64,000 nucleotides of DNA from JANLVJ01 sp031363945 (GTDB taxonomy: Bacteria > Bacteroidota > Bacteroidia > Sphingobacteriales > Sphingobacteriaceae): assembly GCA_031363945.1 (NCBI GenBank), contig JANLVJ010000064.1, positions 94,931-158,930 of the forward strand, read 5' to 3'. Positions within the stretch are counted from its first letter, which is position 1. Each line of letters opens with the position of its first letter. Below the pieces are notes generated by a model. The model ran no database searches. It was not told where the DNA came from and was given only the letters and a program-made list of their open reading frames with translations. The translations under genes and the position numbers were made by a program. Shown here in pieces: positions 58,509 through 64,000 of the stretch.

Positions 58509-61262
58509 TTACCCTGTCGTGCGTAAACCCGATGCAATCGCATTTACGACCAGCAATAATTCAGTTAACTTTATATCTGCTGCAGACATTTGCCCTTCAG
58601 CTTTCAATTGACGCCATTCTTTGATGCCCGCAACCTGCATTTTATGTAGTTTTTGTAGCTTCCCTTTTCTGATATCAAGCATTCTGGCAGTACGGGGACG
58701 TCTTTCTTCCAGCGTTTCTTTATATATTGATTCTAGCAGATTTCTTGAACGGTCAAGTTCTCCGGTAATGAGGTCAAGGAACTTCTTTCTGATATGGTCA
58801 TTTTCAACCAGTGAAGCATACAGATGCATGATTTCTTTGTCTGCCACCAGAATACTTGAAGCAATATTAGTTAGTATATATCTTAACGGGGTATAAACCA
58901 GTACTGCTTTCATGAGCCTCAGATAATTTTCAGGTTGCTCATTCTTTAGTTGCTCAAAAGCATACCCTACGCCATACCAGCCTGAAATGAAAAATCGTGA
59001 CTGGCTCCAGCTAAATACCCAGGGTATTGCACGCAAATCTTCAAGCGTACGCGAACCCGTGCGCCTTGCTGGTCTTGATCCTATCCTACTCGATTCAATT
59101 ACATCAATCGGGGTAGCCTGTCCAAAAAAATCAAGAAATCCATCTGATTTAATCAGGTTTTCATAAAAGGTTCTACTCGATTGGGCGATAAAATCCATGA
59201 TCTCTGCAAGATCATCCGCTACAGGCAGCTGATGTTGTTGGCCGATGGTAGTTCCGGCCACTCCGGCAAGTAGCAATTCCATATTATAGGCATTGGTTAG
59301 CTTATTTGCATATTTTTGAGAAATAGTTTCTCCTTGTTCTGTTAGCCTAAAGTAACCCTGCAAAGAACCATAAGGCTGGGCATTAATAAAACGATTGGTT
59401 GGGCCAGCCCCTCTGCTGACAGTACCTCCACGTCCATGAAAAAACCCAATTCTCAAATCATGACCTGAAGCCGTTTTTACCAATGCTTTTTGTGCTCTGT
59501 TAAGTTCCCAGAGACTGGCAAAAATACCTCCATCTTTATTGCTGTCACTATAGCCAATCATGACCTGCTGCAGTTTTTTATCTTCCCGGCCTTTACGGTC
59601 AAACCAGGCCTGGCTACTACGCGTGATAGGATGGTTGAGAAAGTCTTCCATGATTACTGGACTAACCCGTAAATCAGCGATTGTTTCAAAAAGAGGAACA
59701 ACCGGAATGGTGCAAACCATCCCTTCTTGTTCCCGAATCACAAGTCCTGCTTCACGTGCCAGAAGATATACCATCAGCATATCACTTAAATCACGGGTCA
59801 TACTAATGATCAGCGAACCAATGCCTTCCGATCCGTAATTTTTTATATGCGTGGCTAGTACCCTGTAGCACGAAAGAACGGCATCAGCTTCAATACCTAC
59901 ACTACTTTCGGCCCTGGCAAACGGTCTGTCATGAAGCAACTCTTCCTGCATAAACCTCAGGCGCTGGCTAACATTCCAGGTTAAAAACTCATTGCCATCA
60001 AGCCCTGCAGCATTCATTAATTGGACAAGTGCCTTATCATGAAATGCACTGTTCTGCCTGATGTCGACCTTGGCAAGATGGAAGCCGAAGCACTGTACTT
60101 TTCTGATAATTGGTTCGAGATCTCCCTCTGCGATACGTACCAGTTTGGTTTCAATAAGACTACCATGAATAATTTTCAAATCAACTAATAGTTCAAGCGA
60201 ATTTTTATAGTACCGGTCGGGAGCAGATACCGATTGATCGGCAAGTTCGCCAGCATTAGTCAGAGGAATCCGGAGGTACATCAGGCGAAAAGCTTGACGC
60301 CAGGGTTCACTTTTATTGCGCATAGAAATTCGTTCAGCATCATTACCCACCAAGACCGTAGAATTTACAATCCAGGTACGTAAAGATTCTGGCACCTCAT
60401 GATACAGGTCAGAAATGCTTAGTCTGTTGAGCAAAATGAATATATCTGCCCTGATCAGATTGAGGGCAGTTTTGCGAAGCGTTTTCAATGCGTCGGCCGT
60501 GACATCGGCGGTAACAAGTGAATGCCCGTCACGATCTCCTCCAACCCAGTTTCCGAAGCTGATTCTGGGCAGGTTATTAATTCCTTTTAAGAGTGATGGG
60601 TCAAAACCATTTTCTTTCCAGGCTTCTCTTAGCCTGCGATCAAGAATAGGTACTACCTCAGGAAATACATTGCCAAGGTAATGCATGACATTTCTAAGCT
60701 CATCACTTACTTTGGGTTTTTCCAAAAAAACCTCATTCGTATACCAGAGTCTTTCCATGCCGACTTTAATCTCATCTCTGATGGCTTGCTTTTCCTGAGG
60801 GGTCCAAACAGTATTCTCAAGCTTGGCAAGCGAGAGATAGAGCTGACGAAGGTGATCTAGAACGGTTTGCCGCTTAGCTTCTGTGGGGTGAGCTGTGACT
60901 ACCGGCTCAATATGAATATATGACAGTCCGGCAGCAATAGTTTCACCTGAAAGCCCCATCTTCTTTAATTCAAGCAAATTTCTACCCCATAACCCTGCTA
61001 TATAGTTTAACCCATGCAATGATTCTTGCTTTCGCCTGAATTGGGTGGCAGCATTCTCTTCAACCATATTATTTAGCTGGAATACGATAGAATAAAGTTG
61101 TGCTGTTTTCAGGTTTGATACAACGATAGATTCCTGATTGGCAAGTATGGCTGCAAGTTCAGCCTGTCCTGTTTCTATCAGAATTTCTGACAGACAGGTT
61201 AAAAGAAATGCCAGATCTCGTTCAATTTTTTGAACGTCAATGGAATCATCGGTTATATGCAT
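58509..61262 (-). CDS. ppc: Phosphoenolpyruvate carboxylase
   Basis: Fixes bicarbonate onto PEP to give oxaloacetate, replenishing the TCA cycle. The 917-residue protein has the catalytic His125 in EPVVTAHPTEAKRQTVLDHL, the GNWVGGDRDGH segment, MIGYSDSNKDGGIFASLW and the PEP-binding FFHGRGGTVSRGAGPTN. The C-terminus ends in NAIASGLRTTG, close to the usual NTG ending. It is preceded by the DUF3127 gene by 30 bp and followed by miaE. Confidence 0.97.
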   Translation of the reverse strand: MHITDDSIDVQKIERDLAFLLTCLSEILIETGQAELAAILANQESIVVSNLKTAQLYSIVFQLNNMVEENAATQFRRKQESLHGLNYIAGLWGRNLLELKKMGLSGETIAAGLSYIHIEPVVTAHPTEAKRQTVLDHLRQLYLSLAKLENTVWTPQEKQAIRDEIKVGMERLWYTNEVFLEKPKVSDELRNVMHYLGNVFPEVVPILDRRLREAWKENGFDPSLLKGINNLPRISFGNWVGGDRDGHSLVTADVTADALKTLRKTALNLIRADIFILLNRLSISDLYHEVPESLRTWIVNSTVLVGNDAERISMRNKSEPWRQAFRLMYLRIPLTNAGELADQSVSAPDRYYKNSLELLVDLKIIHGSLIETKLVRIAEGDLEPIIRKVQCFGFHLAKVDIRQNSAFHDKALVQLMNAAGLDGNEFLTWNVSQRLRFMQEELLHDRPFARAESSVGIEADAVLSCYRVLATHIKNYGSEGIGSLIISMTRDLSDMLMVYLLAREAGLVIREQEGMVCTIPVVPLFETIADLRVSPVIMEDFLNHPITRSSQAWFDRKGREDKKLQQVMIGYSDSNKDGGIFASLWELNRAQKALVKTASGHDLRIGFFHGRGGTVSRGAGPTNRFINAQPYGSLQGYFRLTEQGETISQKYANKLTNAYNMELLLAGVAGTTIGQQHQLPVADDLAEIMDFIAQSSRTFYENLIKSDGFLDFFGQATPIDVIESSRIGSRPARRTGSRTLEDLRAIPWVFSWSQSRFFISGWYGVGYAFEQLKNEQPENYLRLMKAVLVYTPLRYILTNIASSILVADKEIMHLYASLVENDHIRKKFLDLITGELDRSRNLLESIYKETLEERRPRTARMLDIRKGKLQKLHKMQVAGIKEWRQLKAEGQMSAADIKLTELLLVVNAIASGLRTTG

Positions 61263-61292
61263 TTGGTTTAATTAAAAGCAGGGCTATTTAAA

Positions 61293-61679
61293 TTAAAAAG
61301 GCAAATCATCACTCATCTCATCATTCTCAGGAGTACCTGGCACAGCAGTGGTGTTTCCCCATTGTTCATTATCAACCTGAGCAGCAGGTTTCATGTTGCC
61401 AAGTGGTCTGATTCTCCAGGCAAGCATTGAGTTAAAGTAAGATACTTTACCCGCTTTATCAGTCCAGGCACGTCCTCTTAAGTTAAAGGCTACCTCGATT
61501 TCATCTCCTACTTTTAACTTATCAAATAGAGATACCTTATCTTGTATGGCTTCAAATTTTAAAAAATCTGAATATTGTGATCCTTCTGATACATATTCTA
61601 CTATTAGCTCTCTCTTCTTAAAGCCTTCTTTGATTTCCATAATCTCCGAAACTTCATGTACTTTTCCAGTTATTTCCAT
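61293..61679 (-). CDS. DUF3127 protein with an SSB-like acidic C-terminal tip
   Basis: A 128-residue protein of the family DUF3127, thought to adopt an OB-like fold. The core (residues 1-90) shows EITGKVHEVSEIMEIKEGFK, KRELIVEYVSEGSQYSDF, and VGDEIEVAFNLRGRAW. A disordered acidic tail ends in EMSDDLPF. The last residues resemble the DDDIPF tip that SSB uses to bind partner proteins. Function is unknown; single-strand nucleic acid binding is plausible. It is the first gene of the ppc-miaE-rbfA group. Confidence 0.82.
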   Translation of the reverse strand: MEITGKVHEVSEIMEIKEGFKKRELIVEYVSEGSQYSDFLKFEAIQDKVSLFDKLKVGDEIEVAFNLRGRAWTDKAGKVSYFNSMLAWRIRPLGNMKPAAQVDNEQWGNTTAVPGTPENDEMSDDLPF

Positions 61680-61786
61680 AAAATTAGTTTTGTCGGCAAT
61701 GTACCTTCAAATTTTTTTTTTTCAAAAAAGGATTAGAACTAAAGTACTCTTTTCAGGAGAAATCCGTTTTGGTAGCGCATAAATCT

Positions 61787-62377
61787 ATGAATAACACACA
61801 AAAATTATTTTCCCACATTGCCTTGCTATTAATACTGTATGTCTCTACGCCAGGTTTGGGGCAGCACCTTCGCGTTCGGTCGGTTAAAGATTTATATAAT
61901 CCTGATACCGTATCAATTGGTAAAAAAGCTCCTGATATCATCGCACATGATATAAATGGACTGACAGTCTCACTTTCGTCGCTGCGTGGCAAATATGTAC
62001 TGATACAAGTATGGTCATCAGCTATGAACACTTGCCTAAAAGAAATGGATGCCTGGAAAAAGATCAGAGATGACCACAGAAATAAAAATATGCTGTTTAT
62101 GAATATCTCAGTTGACAAAAATATCGAAGCATGGCAACACTACTACGGCCAGCATAATTTACAGGGAGTTGAGGTGCATGCTGATGCAATGCAACCTGCA
62201 CTTTGCTATTATCTATTACAGACTAAAATGAAAGAAGGGCATAGCTTCTTTAGCTATACCCTTCCTCAATATATTTTGATCGATGCCAGCGGTATAGTTT
62301 TAGACAATCACATCAATCTAAAACCAACCGATGAAAAAGCATTTACAACATTCATCGATCGGTTACCTGGCATTTAA
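61787..62377 (+). CDS. TlpA/ResA-like thioredoxin-fold protein lacking the CxxC motif
   Basis: A 196-residue exported protein with a thioredoxin fold. The ATG at 61787 is used; the frame opens earlier at a TTG. It has a signal peptide (LFSHIALLLILYVSTPGLGQ) and the AhpC/TSA-type start IGKKAPDIIAHDINGLTVSL, then LRGKYVLIQVWSSAMNTCLK. Where redox members have WCxxC, this protein has WSSAMNTC, leaving one cysteine. The cis-proline segment TLPQYILIDASG is present. It is probably not a disulfide reductase; a binding or redox-sensing role is possible. Confidence 0.82.
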   Translation: MNNTQKLFSHIALLLILYVSTPGLGQHLRVRSVKDLYNPDTVSIGKKAPDIIAHDINGLTVSLSSLRGKYVLIQVWSSAMNTCLKEMDAWKKIRDDHRNKNMLFMNISVDKNIEAWQHYYGQHNLQGVEVHADAMQPALCYYLLQTKMKEGHSFFSYTLPQYILIDASGIVLDNHINLKPTDEKAFTTFIDRLPGI

Positions 62378-62453
62378 TAACAGGGGCTCACTCCCGGTTT
62401 CAAACACCCCGGAATCATGCACTCTTTTCGACACCTGTTCTAACATCCAATTA

Positions 62454-63839
62454 TCAAATCAGAATTTTAAAAGGTGTTTCGAGTAATTCTTTCATTGTCT
62501 GAAGAAATGCTGAACCGATCGCACCATCTACAACACGGTGATCACATGACAACGTTAGTTTCATGATATTACCTGGAACAACCTGTCCGCTATCTACTAC
62601 TGGTACCGCCTGAATGCCACCGATTGCCAGAATACAGGCATCAGGCGTATTAATTATGGCTGTAAATTCATCTATGCCATACATACCCAGATTAGAAATT
62701 GTGAATGTACTGCCTTCCCAATCAGAGGGCTGCAACTTCTTGTCCTTTGCTTTCTGGGCAAATTCTTTTACTTCAGTTGAAATCTGAGACAATGATTTTG
62801 AATCTGCATTACGTACAACTGGAACAAGCAGGCCTTCTTCAACGGCTACAGCTACTCCAATATTTACAGCATGATTATAACGTATCTTGTCACCTAACCA
62901 ACTCGAATTAACCTTTGGATTAGATTTAATGGCAATGGCAACGGCTTTTAATACCATGTCATTGAAAGAAATTTTTACCGTGGCTACTTCGTTCAGTTGT
63001 TTGCGCAATTCCATCGCTTTATCCATTCTGATTGACATGGTCAGGTAAAAATGAGGAGCGGTGAACAGACTTTCTGATAGACGTTTGGCAATCACCTTAC
63101 GCATCTGAGAAACCGGAATATCTTCATAAGATCCTGCTGGAGCTACTATGCTTGCAGCAGGGGTTGAAATGGCACTTGCCACAATCGGTGGTGAATACGA
63201 CTCAATATCTTTTTTTACAATTCTACCATTTTCAGTACTGCCATTTACAAAAGCGAGATCAATCCCTTTTTCTTCAGCAAGCTTTCTGGCAAGTGGGGAT
63301 GCTTTAATTCTATCAGTTGCTGATACAACAGGTGCCGAACTAGAAACTGATACTGCCACAGGTGCTGGTGAAGCAACAAGTGCCGAACTAGAAACTGATA
63401 CTGCCACAGGTGCTGGTGAAGCAACAATAGCACTAGCCGCAACTGGTGCAGCCACAGGAGTTGATGAAGCAACAAAAGCACTAGCCGCAACTGGTGCAGC
63501 TACAGGAGTTGATGTGGCAATGGGTTCAGGGATAGAAGATGATGCCGCAACAGGTTCAGCCACAGGAGCCGAACCATTCAATAATAAATTGAAATCCTCT
63601 CCTGATTTTCCCAAAATTGCGATGATACCATCTACAGGTACTGATTCTCCTTCTTTTGGGCCAATGTATAATAAGACCCCTTCTTGAAATGATTCAAAGT
63701 CCATTGTGGCTTTATCTGTTTCAATTTCTGCAACCAGGTCACCAGTCTTTACCTGATCGCCAACTTTTTTATGCCATTTTGCCAGAACACCATCAGTCAT
63801 GGTATCACTCATTTTTGGCATTTTAACTACTTCGGCCAT
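62454..63839 (-). CDS. pdhC: Pyruvate dehydrogenase E2 (dihydrolipoamide acetyltransferase)
   Basis: Core acetyltransferase of the pyruvate dehydrogenase complex, 461 residues. The single N-terminal lipoyl domain carries Lys43 in EIETDKATMDFE. A long Ala/Pro/Val/Ser linker (about 85-175) contains 16-residue repeats encoded by 48-bp DNA repeats. The peripheral-subunit-binding domain follows (KASPLARKLAEEKGIDLAFV), then the catalytic domain from about 230 with SFNDMVLKAVAIAIKSNPKV and the active-site DHRVVDGAIG near the C-terminus. The E1-alpha gene precedes it by 42 bp. Confidence 0.95.
   Translation of the reverse strand: MAEVVKMPKMSDTMTDGVLAKWHKKVGDQVKTGDLVAEIETDKATMDFESFQEGVLLYIGPKEGESVPVDGIIAILGKSGEDFNLLLNGSAPVAEPVAASSSIPEPIATSTPVAAPVAASAFVASSTPVAAPVAASAIVASPAPVAVSVSSSALVASPAPVAVSVSSSAPVVSATDRIKASPLARKLAEEKGIDLAFVNGSTENGRIVKKDIESYSPPIVASAISTPAASIVAPAGSYEDIPVSQMRKVIAKRLSESLFTAPHFYLTMSIRMDKAMELRKQLNEVATVKISFNDMVLKAVAIAIKSNPKVNSSWLGDKIRYNHAVNIGVAVAVEEGLLVPVVRNADSKSLSQISTEVKEFAQKAKDKKLQPSDWEGSTFTISNLGMYGIDEFTAIINTPDACILAIGGIQAVPVVDSGQVVPGNIMKLTLSCDHRVVDGAIGSAFLQTMKELLETPFKILI
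63332..63524. repeat. 48-bp tandem repeats inside pdhC
   Basis: Four tandem 48-bp units of two related types. Type A starts at 63332 and 63380 (GTGCCGAACTAGAAAC at the head of each) and type B at 63429 and 63477 (AGCACTAGCCGCAACTGG at the head of each). The two copies within each type are nearly identical. They encode 16-residue Ala/Val/Ser/Pro units of the flexible linker in the E2 subunit, on the minus strand. Confidence 0.9.
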
Positions 63840-63881
63840 ATTACTAGGGGAAAAAATTTACGATTTATTAAAAATACCGGA

Positions 63882-64000
63882 TCAATCAACAATGTATGGA
63901 TAGTCTTTTTGAACATATACATCTGTATAAAGTTCAGATGGCTCTGGATAAGGAGACTCTTCTGCAAATACAACAGAGGCTTCCACAACTTCTTTTACCT
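63882..64000 (-). CDS. pdhA: Pyruvate dehydrogenase E1 component alpha subunit (partial, C-terminus only)
   Basis: The last 39 codons and stop (TGA at 63882-63884) of a gene entering from the right edge. They read VKEVVEASVVFAEESPYPEP and then SELYTDVYVQKDYPYIVD, which matches the conserved C-terminus of Bacteroidota E1-alpha. The gene precedes pdhC by 42 bp, and a linked pair is expected. Only the tail is visible, so start, thiamine site and length cannot be judged. Confidence 0.85.
   Translation of the reverse strand, partial: VKEVVEASVVFAEESPYPEPSELYTDVYVQKDYPYIVD

Noticed and set aside
61753..62118. 121-codon minus-strand ORF opposite the TlpA-like gene
   Set aside because: No recognisable motif, and the plus frame has a signal peptide and thioredoxin fold.
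63332..63524. Possible CRISPR-like array
   Set aside because: The repeats are contiguous, without unique spacers, and in frame within pdhC.
63148..63687. 179-codon plus-strand ORF opposite pdhC
   Set aside because: It is an open shadow created by the 48-bp repeats in the Ala/Val/Pro linker; the minus frame is a certain E2 enzyme.
1..64000. Transferred island, prophage or defence cluster
   Set aside because: No integrase, transposase, phage or toxin gene, and codon style looks even by eye; the SNF2 helicase has no defence neighbours.

Overview
The window is ordinary chromosomal DNA of an AT-rich bacterium of the phylum Bacteroidota, most likely Sphingobacteriales/Cytophagales-like. The signs are the TAnnTTTG promoter boxes, the near absence of Shine-Dalgarno sequences, TonB with an N-terminal YGAYKLR motif, single-subunit SdhC, the DUF3078, DUF3127 and PdeM families, and an ilv-leu operon of Bacteroidota layout. 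I see no phage, insertion sequence, CRISPR array, rRNA or tRNA. Species-level assignment is not possible from the sequence alone.

Layout. 1-10948 (minus): respiratory complex I, nuoA-B-C-D-E-F-G-H-I, a 200-bp gap, then nuoJ-K-L-M, with nuoM running off the left edge. 11212-17190 (minus): a TonB-motor operon, exbB-exbD-exbD-tonB, a small membrane protein, a PstS-like lipoprotein and a TPR protein. 17477-20225: a SUI1/YciH-like factor (minus), then a control region with a 30-bp dyad and a SAM-II-like riboswitch in front of metK (plus), then a VIT1/CCC1-type transporter. 20389-31149 (minus): the branched-chain amino acid operon ilvD-B-N-C-A-leuC-D-B-A. 31475-35591: a soluble histidine kinase (minus), then YtxH, DUF3078, Nudix and PlsC genes (plus). 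35749-39195 (minus): succinate dehydrogenase sdhC-A-B. 39290-41534 (minus): PdeM phosphoesterase and a DegQ/HtrA protease. 41800-49231 (plus): dapF, a SNF2 helicase, a DUF1800/DUF1501 pair, a CheY-like regulator and a haem-binding protein. 49273-54423 (minus): a FucP-like sugar transporter, an unknown lipoprotein and a GH3 glycosidase. 54588-57476 (plus): a large secreted TPR protein with an HExxH zinc-peptidase core. 57480-61679 (minus): DUF3127, PEP carboxylase, miaE, rbfA. 61787-62377 (plus): a TlpA-like protein without CxxC. 62454-64000 (minus): pyruvate dehydrogenase E2 and the C-terminus of E1-alpha.

How it fits together. Much of the window is central metabolism: NADH and succinate oxidation feeding quinone, pyruvate to acetyl-CoA, PEP to oxaloacetate, branched-chain amino acids, SAM and diaminopimelate. 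The accessory interest lies in six places: the metK leader, a SAM-II-type core with its pseudoknot partner displaced and a near copy of that partner close to the start codon; the PstS-like protein tied to a TonB motor and not to an ABC transporter; the TPR-HExxH protein; the lipoprotein with a strongly basic tail between a sugar transporter and a GH3 enzyme; the DUF3127 protein with an SSB-like acidic tip; and a terminator-like hairpin in the dapF leader.
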